Source: Maribacter sp. (GTDB lineage: Bacteria > Bacteroidota > Bacteroidia > Flavobacteriales > Flavobacteriaceae). From it: 6,113 nt of DNA. The notes beneath the pieces were generated by a model. That model ran no database searches, was not told where the DNA came from, and saw only the letters and a list, made by a program, of their open reading frames with translations. The DNA lies in assembly GCA_003232155.1 (NCBI GenBank), contig QILY01000012.1:1-6113 (forward strand), written 5' to 3'. Shown here one piece after another: positions 1 through 5,693 of the stretch. Positions within the stretch are counted from its first letter, which is position 1; each line of letters begins with the position of its first letter. A program made the position numbers and the translations under genes.

Positions 1-2
1 TG

Positions 3-230
3 CACAATTATTTAAAAGCAAAACTGAAGATTGAAACATCAGAGTTCAGTAAAGACAAAATCACCACCTTATTAACTGAAAAGAAAGTCGATGATGCTAC
101 TAGAGATGGGTTCATAAACTTACTCGAAAATTGTGAAATGGCACGTTATAGTCCATTTTCAGATGTACAAATGCAACAAGATTATGACAAGGCCAGTGAA
201 GTAATTTCTTATTTAGATAAACAATTATAG
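3..230 (+). CDS. batD: BatD (oxygen-tolerance family) protein, C-terminal 75 residues, 5' truncated by window edge
   Basis: The open frame enters from the left edge (first full codon at 3) and stops with TAG at 228-230, giving 75 residues. The translation starts HNYLKAKLKIETSEF and carries ENCEMARYSPFSDVQM near the end. This 'CE-ARYSP' block followed by an acidic helix ending in LDKQL is what I recognise as the cytoplasmic C-terminal tail of Bacteroidetes BatD. In that family, a signal peptide, large beta-rich periplasmic domains and one membrane helix precede the tail; all of these lie outside the window. BatD belongs to the Bat operon (MoxR ATPase, BatA/BatB von Willebrand proteins, BatC/D/E), which is linked to aerotolerance and envelope stress, with unclear biochemistry. 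The next gene is batE, 11 bases downstream, which supports the call and implies co-transcription. The assignment rests on the tail motif and the neighbour. Confidence 0.85.
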   Translation, partial: HNYLKAKLKIETSEFSKDKITTLLTEKKVDDATRDGFINLLENCEMARYSPFSDVQMQQDYDKASEVISYLDKQL

Positions 231-241
231 AAAGAGAAAAC

Positions 242-1000
242 GTGAAAAAAGTATTGACTTTATTGATTCTATTGTTTGGGTTTATGGTATCTGCCCAAAA
301 TGAAGCCTTATTTAATAGAGCTACTGATGCATACAATAAAGGCAGCTATACTAAGGCCGTGGAACACTATCTGGAAATTATTGAAAATGGACGACATTCT
401 GCAGAGCTCTACTTTAATCTTGGCAATTCTTATTACAAACTTGATCAGGTAGCACCAAGTATTTATTATTATGAAAAAGCCCTATTACTAAAACCTAATG
501 ATACTGAAATAAAAACCAATTTAGGCTATGCCCAAAACATGACTTTAGATGCTATTGAAGTAATGCCAGAAACAGGGTTTTCTAAAATATACACTTCAGT
601 CATTGGTTTCTTATCTTTTGACCAGTGGGCGTATTTGGGCGTAATCTGTATTATTTTATTTGTGTTATTGTACATTGCATTTTACTATTTCAGATACTCT
701 ACACGAAAAAGAATAGCTTTTATCTCTAGCCTAGCATCATTATTCATTGCAAGTATTGCTGTTGCCTTTGCCTTTATGCAATACACTGATTTTTTAGCTG
801 ATCAACCAGCAATTGTTTTTGCTGATGAGGTAGTAATAAAATCAGAACCCAATGATAGAAGTCAAGAAGTATTTAGATTGCATGAAGGTACTAAGCTCTA
901 TGTGTTGGATGAGTTAAACGATTGGAAAAAAGTTAAGATCGCTGACGGCAAAACTGGGTGGTTATCTTCTGAACACATTAAACTGTTGAAAGATTTTTAA
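242..1000 (+). CDS. batE: BatE: TPR and SH3b-domain membrane protein of the Bat aerotolerance operon
   Basis: 252 residues, a usual length for BatE. The start is GTG (242-244), chosen because it gives a clean signal peptide (MKKVLTLLILLFGFMVSA, cleavage probably after residue 18). The next in-frame Met is residue 15, inside the hydrophobic core, and the purine-rich AAAGAGAAAA precedes the GTG. Residues 22-48 and 54-88 form two tetratricopeptide repeats (YNKGSYTKAVEHYLEII; ELYFNLGNSYYKLDQ then YEKALLLKPND). Two membrane helices follow at about 128-149 and 157-179, with a short basic loop (RYSTRKR) between them. A bacterial SH3-like domain covers about 190-250 (VVIKSEPNDRSQEVFRLHEG, then W228 and GWLSSEHI). 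This order, signal/TPR/two TM/SH3b, is the family signature. TPR and SH3b are probably periplasmic and bind protein or cell-wall partners (inference). It is last in the bat operon; no terminator is visible after it. Confidence 0.9.
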   Translation: MKKVLTLLILLFGFMVSAQNEALFNRATDAYNKGSYTKAVEHYLEIIENGRHSAELYFNLGNSYYKLDQVAPSIYYYEKALLLKPNDTEIKTNLGYAQNMTLDAIEVMPETGFSKIYTSVIGFLSFDQWAYLGVICIILFVLLYIAFYYFRYSTRKRIAFISSLASLFIASIAVAFAFMQYTDFLADQPAIVFADEVVIKSEPNDRSQEVFRLHEGTKLYVLDELNDWKKVKIADGKTGWLSSEHIKLLKDF

Positions 1001-1034
1001 AATAACTTTAACAATTACTTAATAGTGTTACTGT

Positions 1035-1042
1035 TATATTTG
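1035..1042 (+). promoter_or_regulatory. Bacteroidetes-type -7 promoter box (TATATTTG)
   Basis: TATATTTG at 1035-1042 matches the Bacteroidetes primary-sigma -7 consensus TAnnTTTG exactly. It lies 25 bases before the ATG at 1068, so transcription would start near 1049 with a leader of about 20 bases. No good TTTG -33 element sits at the usual 17-23 base spacing; the nearest candidate is TTTA at 1007-1010. It would drive the small exported protein, the SulP gene and the carbonic anhydrase. This is a pattern match only. Confidence 0.55.
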
Positions 1043-1067
1043 CGTTGTCTGATATAGAAATCACAGC

Positions 1068-1352
1068 ATGAAATCATCATTTATTATACTATTATCTCTG
1101 TTATTGACCACGGCAATAGTTGCGCCGTCAGTAATTACATTGATGAAATTGGATAATGATACAGCCCTATTTATTGATTTCAATGGAGAAGAAAAAAAAG
1201 AGATTAGTAAAAAAGATGTTTTTTTCCATACATGGGTGAATTATAGACATTCTTTAGAAAACACCCCATCTAACTTCATTAGCACATATATTGAGGGTTG
1301 CTATACCAATTCCCTAGAGATTTTTCTACGTCCGCCAAGACATATCGGTTAG
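1068..1352 (+). CDS. Small exported or membrane-anchored protein of unknown function
   Basis: 94 residues; I do not recognise a named family. Residues 4-25 (FIILLSLLLTTAIVAPSVIT) form a strongly hydrophobic N-terminal helix, fitting an uncleaved anchor or a signal peptide with a possible cut near the Ala-Pro-Ser at 18-21. The remainder is polar. It has a charged patch (NGEEKKEISKKD) at 39-50, one cysteine in EGCYTNSLE, and a basic, Pro-rich end (LRPPRHIG). There is no lipobox. Small signal-bearing proteins of about 90 residues ending in a Pro-Pro motif are common in Flavobacteriia and mostly uncharacterised (general recollection). The gene has its own TAnnTTTG box, and the SulP gene starts 65 bases after its stop with no terminator between, so it probably leads the SulP-carbonic anhydrase operon. 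A role linked to that transport is only a guess from position. Confidence 0.7.
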   Translation: MKSSFIILLSLLLTTAIVAPSVITLMKLDNDTALFIDFNGEEKKEISKKDVFFHTWVNYRHSLENTPSNFISTYIEGCYTNSLEIFLRPPRHIG

Positions 1353-1417
1353 TTTTTCGAACTTATTTTTTATTGACTAATTTATCTTCAAACTTTTGAA
1401 GGCATAACTTTTATGAT

Positions 1418-2998
1418 ATGTTTAAAAATTTAAAAAACGACTTGCCCGCAAGTATCGTTGTGTTTTTTGTTGCATTACCCCTATGTTTGGGTATTGCTTT
1501 AGCTAGTGGAGCACCTCTATTTTCTGGTTTGATTGCTGGTATTGTTGGTGGTATTGTTGTAGGGGCCATGAGTGGGTCTCAAATTGGAGTAAGCGGCCCA
1601 GCAGCCGGTTTGGCAGCAATTGTATTAACAGCCATAGGCACTTTGGGCAGTTTTGAAAATTTCTTGCTAGCCGTTGTTTTAGGTGGTATTATTCAATTGG
1701 TCTTCGGTATATTAAAAGCTGGAATTATTGGATATTATTTTCCATCATCTGTTATTAAAGGAATGTTGACCGGAATCGGAATCATTATTATTTTAAAACA
1801 AATTCCCCATTTTTTTGGTTATGATGCAGATCCTGAAGGTGATTTTGCCTTTTTTCAGGTAGATGGGGAAAATACTTTTTCTGAAATTTTGAATGCAGTA
1901 AATAACATTAGCCCTGGGGCTACTATTGTTGCTGTAATTGGTTTGGCTATTTTATTGTTGTGGGATAAAGTACTTTCAAAAAAAGGAAAGGTATTTAAAT
2001 TGGTACAAGGGCCTTTGGTTGCCGTTGTGGTAGGTATTGTATTCTATAACCTGACAAAAGGCGGTGGCCTTTGGGCAATATCATCAGATCACTTGGTAAG
2101 CGTTCCCGTACCTAAAGATGCTACTTCATTTTTAGCGCAATTCAGTTTTCCGAACTTTGGTGCGATTACCAATCCTCAGATTTGGATAACCGCTTTTACC
2201 ATCGCATTGGTAGCTAGTTTAGAGACCCTATTATGCGTTGAGGCTACTGATAAATTAGATCCTGAAAAAAGGGTAACCCCTACCAATAGAGAACTTTTAG
2301 CACAAGGTACCGGTAATATTATTTCTGGTATGATAGGCGGGCTTCCTATTACACAGGTAATCGTTCGTAGTTCTGCCAATATCCAATCGGGAGGAAAATC
2401 AAAAATGTCGGCCATTATTCACGGTTTCTTTTTACTCATCTCGGTATTGTTGATTCCTAGATTATTAAATATGATTCCTTTATCTGTTTTAGCATCGGTC
2501 TTATTTATTGTTGGTTTCAAATTGGCAAAACCATCCTTATTTAAAAAAATGTATAATCTGGGATGGAAACAATCAATTCCGTTTTTCGTAACTGTTATTG
2601 GAATCGTTTTTACAGACTTATTGATTGGAATTGGTCTTGGATTGGCTGTTGGTATCGTAGTAATCCTTATCAAGAGCTACCAAAATTCACACTTCCTTCA
2701 TATGGAAGATAAGAGTAATGGTAAACAAAAAATGAAAATGACCTTTGCTGAAGAAGTGACATTTTTTAATAAAGGTGCTATTCTGAAAGAGCTGGATAAA
2801 CTGCCTGAAAATTCTTATCTTGAACTTGATGTTCGAAAAACCAGATATTTAGATAATGATATCATCGAAATTTTAGAAGACTTTGCAGGTAAGGCAAAAA
2901 CTAGAAATATTGATATTAAGCTTATTTCTGAGCGCGGAGAAGTTGAAAATCCGGAGAGTTATATCAAATTCTTTAAACTACGGCCTAAGTCGGCATAA
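1418..2998 (+). CDS. SulP family inorganic anion transporter (likely bicarbonate) with degenerate STAS tail
   Basis: 526 residues with 10 or more hydrophobic segments from about 10 to 420, matching the SulP/SLC26 fold in the inner membrane. Family motifs are present: PLCLGIALASGAPLFSGL (21-38, TM1 region), GSQIGVSGPAAG (53-64, the strand and half-helix TM3 that form the anion site), SLETLLCVEATDKLDPEKR (267-285, TM8 region) and NRELLAQGTGNI then SGGKSKMSAI (290-333, TM10 region). After a linker, residues about 440-525 resemble a short STAS domain (YLELDVRKTRYLDNDIIEIL). The usual D-x-S-G loop is replaced by LDND, so the phosphorylatable Ser is absent. Substrate is inferred: carbonic anhydrase begins 29 bases downstream, and SulP genes beside or fused to carbonic anhydrase genes commonly encode HCO3- carriers. 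Sulfate or another anion remains possible. An upstream ATG at 1413 opens only a six-codon frame, so 1418 is taken as the start. Confidence 0.9.
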   Translation: MFKNLKNDLPASIVVFFVALPLCLGIALASGAPLFSGLIAGIVGGIVVGAMSGSQIGVSGPAAGLAAIVLTAIGTLGSFENFLLAVVLGGIIQLVFGILKAGIIGYYFPSSVIKGMLTGIGIIIILKQIPHFFGYDADPEGDFAFFQVDGENTFSEILNAVNNISPGATIVAVIGLAILLLWDKVLSKKGKVFKLVQGPLVAVVVGIVFYNLTKGGGLWAISSDHLVSVPVPKDATSFLAQFSFPNFGAITNPQIWITAFTIALVASLETLLCVEATDKLDPEKRVTPTNRELLAQGTGNIISGMIGGLPITQVIVRSSANIQSGGKSKMSAIIHGFFLLISVLLIPRLLNMIPLSVLASVLFIVGFKLAKPSLFKKMYNLGWKQSIPFFVTVIGIVFTDLLIGIGLGLAVGIVVILIKSYQNSHFLHMEDKSNGKQKMKMTFAEEVTFFNKGAILKELDKLPENSYLELDVRKTRYLDNDIIEILEDFAGKAKTRNIDIKLISERGEVENPESYIKFFKLRPKSA

Positions 2999-3027
2999 AT
3001 TCAATACTAATATAAAAAAAATATACA

Positions 3028-3648
3028 ATGAAAGCACATACTAAAGAAACACAAGCGGCTATTACACCAGTTGCCGCTATAGAATTATTAAGAGAAGGTA
3101 ATCAAAGATTTGTAGCTAGTAAAAAAGCTGATAGAGATTTACTTGGTCAAGTGAGCGATACGGCATCTGGGCAGTACCCTTTTGCAACCATTTTAAGTTG
3201 TATTGATTCTCGAGTATCAGCAGAACTTATATTTGACCAAGGTGTAGGCGATATTTTTAGTGCACGGGTAGCAGGTAATATTGTAAACGAAGACTTACTT
3301 GGCAGTATCGAATTTGCTTGTAAACTGGCCGGCACCAAAGTGTTGGTTGTTCTAGGCCATACCGCTTGCGGTGCAGTAAAAGGAGCTTGTGACGATGCCA
3401 AAATGGGAAATCTCACCATATTATTGGATAAAATAAAACCTGCTGTTGAAGCCGTTACAGAACCTGCTGACAGTAGTTTGCGAAATTCAAAAAATATTGA
3501 TTTTGTAAATGCCGTAGCCTTGAAAAATGTTCATATGACTATTGAAAATACTAGAAACCCTGTTTTAAAAGAAATGGAAGATAATGGTGAAATAAAAATT
3601 GTTGGCGCCATGTATGACATTAAAAATGGTTCAGTGACTTTTGTATAG
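3028..3648 (+). CDS. Beta-class carbonic anhydrase
   Basis: 206 residues, normal for the bacterial beta class. The enzyme interconverts CO2 and HCO3- using a zinc ion. All ligand motifs are intact: Cys58-x-Asp60-x-Arg62 in SCIDSR (zinc ligand plus the catalytic Asp-Arg dyad), and His111-x-x-Cys114 in GHTACGAVKGA (the other two ligands). The conserved SARVAGN at 78-84 and the N-terminal helix ELLREGNQRFVA (19-30) also fit. The N-terminus has no signal peptide or hydrophobic stretch, so the enzyme is cytosolic. The ATG at 3028 follows an A-rich leader (TATAAAAAAAATATACA), typical of Bacteroidetes starts without a strong Shine-Dalgarno. It lies 29 bases after the SulP stop and is followed by a terminator at 3672, so it is the last gene of the SulP operon. 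Its probable job is to set the CO2/HCO3- balance behind the transporter, supplying carboxylases. It is not close enough to E. coli CynT or Can to name. Confidence 0.95.
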   Translation: MKAHTKETQAAITPVAAIELLREGNQRFVASKKADRDLLGQVSDTASGQYPFATILSCIDSRVSAELIFDQGVGDIFSARVAGNIVNEDLLGSIEFACKLAGTKVLVVLGHTACGAVKGACDDAKMGNLTILLDKIKPAVEAVTEPADSSLRNSKNIDFVNAVALKNVHMTIENTRNPVLKEMEDNGEIKIVGAMYDIKNGSVTFV

Positions 3649-3671
3649 TAATCATACAAGGTAATTAATTG

Positions 3672-3699
3672 AAGCCAATGTGTAAGCATTGGCTTTTTT
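3672..3699 (+). terminator. Rho-independent terminator after carbonic anhydrase
   Basis: A perfect 9-bp stem AAGCCAATG / CATTGGCTT (3672-3680 with 3687-3695) encloses the six-base loop TGTAAG. It is followed by a T-run (3694-3699, partly within the stem). It sits 24 bases after the carbonic anhydrase stop and ends the SulP-carbonic anhydrase transcript. The second SulP gene therefore probably has its own promoter. Confidence 0.9.
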
Positions 3700-3714
3700 A
3701 TGGTCTAAAAATGG

Positions 3715-3721
3715 TATCTTG
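3715..3721 (+). promoter_or_regulatory. Weak candidate -7 promoter box before the second SulP gene
   Basis: TATCTTG at 3715-3721 resembles TAnnTTTG with one T missing. It lies 34 bases before the ATG at 3756 and just beyond the terminator, where a promoter for the second SulP gene would be expected. A T-run at 3694-3699 lies at roughly -33 spacing but is also the terminator tail. The match is imperfect, so this is tentative. Confidence 0.3.
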
Positions 3722-3755
3722 AGCCCAAAAAACTTGAACAACTAGTCAACACCAT

Positions 3756-3938
3756 ATGAAGAAGTTATTTTCGAATCTTAAAGGAGACCTCTTTGGAGGA
3801 ATAACCGCAGGTATTGTTGCTTTGCCCCTAGCACTAGCCTTTGGTGTAAGTTCTGGTCTTGGCCCAAGCGCTGGTTTATATGGGGCTATTTTTATTAGTT
3901 TTTTTGCTGCTCTTTTTGTGGTCCAACAGCACCTATGA
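3756..3938 (+). CDS. N-terminal fragment of the split SulP transporter (TM1-TM2)
   Basis: 60 codons, starting at an ATG that gives the typical SulP N-terminus MKKLFSNLKGDLFGG, then TM1 (ITAGIVALPLALAFGVSSGL, 16-35) and TM2 (AGLYGAIFISFFAALF, 39-54). The last six residues (VVQQHL) are out-of-frame translation that ends at TGA 3936-3938. The stop overlaps the ATG of the downstream fragment as ATGA. On its own it would be a small two-helix membrane peptide. I regard it as the front piece of the broken transporter rather than an independent gene. Confidence 0.5.
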   Translation: MKKLFSNLKGDLFGGITAGIVALPLALAFGVSSGLGPSAGLYGAIFISFFAALFVVQQHL

Positions 3939-5599
3939 CAGCCGTAAGTATGGTTGTTATTGCTGGTATCATTGCTTTATATGATGGTAGTGTTGAAAAG
4001 GCCCTACCTGCTATTCTTTCCGTTTTTCTTTTAGCAGGATTAATGCAAATTGGTCTTGGACTATTAGGATTGGGAAAATACATCAGATACATTCCCTACC
4101 CTGTAGTTTCAGGGTTTATGACCGCTATTGGGGTAATTATCATTATCACCCAAATTTTGCCCATGTTAGGTTACTATCCAAAAGAAGATGCAGATTTTGT
4201 AGACCAATTCAAACCCCAAGCTGAAGAGTTAATTCTAGAAAATATTCTAAAAGAAGAAGCTGGTGAGGGTATTCTAGTGCTCGAAGATTTTGAAGAAACT
4301 ATTAAAAGGTCACATGAGGTCAATGCATCTACTATTCTTGAAGAGGCAAAAACCTTAGCGGCATCTGAAGCTTCTGGAGCTATAGGAGCTATAAAAATAT
4401 TACCCAGAGCCTTAAAAAATATTCTTTGGCTAGAAATAATTTTAGCACTCTCTACGGTTGTCATCATTTTTGGTTTTAAAAAAATAACTACAGCTATACC
4501 CAGTACTTTAGTAGCTCTATTAATTGTATCTGGGGTTGCTTACGGATTTGGGCTTGATTATCGCGCTATCGAGAAAATCCCGGAAGGCTTACCCATGCCA
4601 CGACTTGAAATATTCACCGAGTTTAAACTAAAGGCTATTACGCCCTATATTTTTACTGCTTTGACCTTGGCCATTTTGGGGGCAATTGATTCTTTATTGA
4701 CATCAGTAGTTGCTGATAATATGACCAAAACCAGGCACAAACCTAACAAAGAACTTGTTGGTCAAGGTATTGGTAACACCATAGCTTCAATTTTTGGAGG
4801 TATTCCAGGGGCAGGGGCTACAATACGAACAGTAGTAAACATAAATTCAGGTGGAAAAACCAAACTTTCCGGTATGATTGCTGGGGTGCTTTTACTTTTT
4901 ATTCTACTGGCACTTGGTGGCGTGGCATCAAAAATTCCCGCAGCTGTATTGGCAGGTATCTTGATTACCGTAGGTATTAGCGTAATGGATTATAAAGGAT
5001 TAAAAGCAATACCAAGCTTGCCTAGGGATATAAAATTTGGGCCTTTAAAATTAAGTTCGGAAGTTATTGTCATGCTCGTAGTTCTAGTTCTTTCCACTTT
5101 TTGGAACTTAATTTACGCCGTAGGTATAGGTTTGGTCATTGCATCATTAATGTTCATGAAAAAAATAGGCGATTTGACCTCTGAACATTCAAAAATAAAA
5201 TCACTTTCAGATGAAAAAGCATGGGCAGATGAAAAAGACTTTCCCGAAAATTTAAAAAAAGAAGTCTTTATAAAACATAAAAAAGGACCATTGTTTTTTG
5301 GTACTACAAGTCAATTTAAACAACTTCCTGATCAGATTCCTGACACGGCATCTACAGTAATTATTCGTATGGATTTTATGCAATATATGGATCAGTCAGG
5401 TTTGTATGCTATGGAAGATGTATTGCAAGAACTTTCAAAAAAAGATATCACTGTATTATTTGTTGATGTCCAAAGGCAACCCCGCTATATGATGGAGCGC
5501 ATTGATATTATTCCTGAACTAATTCCAGAAGAACATATTTTTAGCACTTTTGATGACTGCTTGGTTTGGGTGAAAGAAAATTTAAAAGAGAAAGTTTAA
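3935..5599 (+). CDS. C-terminal fragment of the split SulP transporter (TM3 onward plus STAS domain)
   Basis: 554 residues from the internal Met of the conserved P-x-A-P-M-T-A motif. That ATG is a conserved coding Met rather than an evolved start, and no Shine-Dalgarno precedes it. The fragment carries most SulP membrane helices: YPVVSGFMTAIGVIIIITQI (55-74), GAIDSLLTSVVADNMTKTRH (249-268) and NKELVGQGIGN then SGGKTKLSG (271-313). A canonical STAS domain follows at about 440-550 with the D-x-S-G loop at 486-489 (DQSG). Residues about 80-160 form a long, mostly acidic, predicted-helical insert between membrane helices. It lacks TM1, TM2 and the strand before TM3, so alone it should not form the normal transport core unless the upstream fragment complements it. 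An annotation pipeline would probably list this frame as a SulP transporter gene. STAS domains in this family act in assembly and regulation. Confidence 0.65.
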   Translation: MTAVSMVVIAGIIALYDGSVEKALPAILSVFLLAGLMQIGLGLLGLGKYIRYIPYPVVSGFMTAIGVIIIITQILPMLGYYPKEDADFVDQFKPQAEELILENILKEEAGEGILVLEDFEETIKRSHEVNASTILEEAKTLAASEASGAIGAIKILPRALKNILWLEIILALSTVVIIFGFKKITTAIPSTLVALLIVSGVAYGFGLDYRAIEKIPEGLPMPRLEIFTEFKLKAITPYIFTALTLAILGAIDSLLTSVVADNMTKTRHKPNKELVGQGIGNTIASIFGGIPGAGATIRTVVNINSGGKTKLSGMIAGVLLLFILLALGGVASKIPAAVLAGILITVGISVMDYKGLKAIPSLPRDIKFGPLKLSSEVIVMLVVLVLSTFWNLIYAVGIGLVIASLMFMKKIGDLTSEHSKIKSLSDEKAWADEKDFPENLKKEVFIKHKKGPLFFGTTSQFKQLPDQIPDTASTVIIRMDFMQYMDQSGLYAMEDVLQELSKKDITVLFVDVQRQPRYMMERIDIIPELIPEEHIFSTFDDCLVWVKENLKEKV

Positions 5600-5610
5600 A
5601 CCAGTTCAAT

Positions 5611-5634
5611 ATCAAATGGCTACACTTATTTGAT
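5611..5634 (+). terminator. Possible weak hairpin after the second SulP gene
   Basis: ATCAAAT (5611-5617) pairs perfectly with ATTTGAT (5628-5634) around a ten-base loop, 11 bases after the SulP stop. The stem is AT-rich and no T-run follows, so it is a poor intrinsic terminator. It is listed because it is the only hairpin between the SulP gene and pheS. Confidence 0.2.
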
Positions 5635-5666
5635 GATTTACTGATCTAGTACTGCCGTAAAAGTTT

Positions 5667-5674
5667 TAAATTTG
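5667..5674 (+). promoter_or_regulatory. Bacteroidetes-type -7 promoter box upstream of pheS (TAAATTTG)
   Basis: TAAATTTG at 5667-5674 matches TAnnTTTG exactly and lies 19 bases before the pheS ATG. Transcription would start near 5681, leaving a leader of only about a dozen bases, with no room for a leader-peptide attenuator or T-box. A clear -33 TTTG at proper spacing is not seen. This is a motif match only, but the location is right. Confidence 0.55.
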
Positions 5675-5693
5675 CCGCTTGAGCAAGACAGGT

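Larger units (their letters stand above)
3756..5599 (+). pseudogene. Second SulP family anion transporter with STAS domain, frame disrupted near 3918
   Basis: Read together, 3756-3917 and 3918-5599 encode one SulP transporter split by a frame change. The first frame gives TM1-TM2 through AALF (residue 54) and then six unrelated residues to TGA at 3936-3938. The downstream frame is open from 3899 (after TAG at 3896-3898) and reads GPTAPMTAV, the conserved TM3 entry, then the rest of the protein. From the conserved GL of TM2 to the GP motif there are 63 bases in the upstream SulP (1532-1594) but only 41 here (3879-3919). That is a shortfall of 22 bases, which explains both the frame shift and the absence of the expected G-x-x-T-Q-I-S strand. 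Because substrate-site sequence is missing as well as the frame being lost, loss of function is the simplest reading. The rest of the gene is undamaged, so the event would be recent. Alternatives are an assembly error or a real two-piece protein. Confidence 0.75.

Noticed and set aside
112..336. Reverse-strand open frame across the batD-batE junction
   Set aside because: It overlaps two well-supported sense genes and the translation resembles nothing known.
1404..1411. TAACTTTT as a separate promoter box for the upstream SulP gene
   Set aside because: It differs from TAnnTTTG in the last base, lies too close to the ATG at 1418 for any leader, and has no -33 element at suitable spacing; read-through from 1035 is simpler.
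2176..2673. Reverse-strand open frames (2176-2415 and 2419-2673) within the upstream SulP gene
   Set aside because: They are antisense shadows of a clearly conserved transporter, with no recognisable domains or start signals.
3147..3419. Reverse-strand open frame opposite carbonic anhydrase
   Set aside because: It is the antisense of the conserved zinc-site region; its composition is dictated by the sense codons.
3641..3659. Inverted repeat TTGTAT / ATACAA overlapping the carbonic anhydrase stop codon
   Set aside because: Only a 6-bp AT-rich stem with no following T-run; the strong terminator at 3672-3699 explains the end of the transcript.
3756..5599. A deliberately split two-subunit SulP transporter
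   Set aside because: The junction lacks conserved pre-TM3 residues, the ATG is a conserved internal Met, and no Shine-Dalgarno precedes it; a deletion explains everything with one event.
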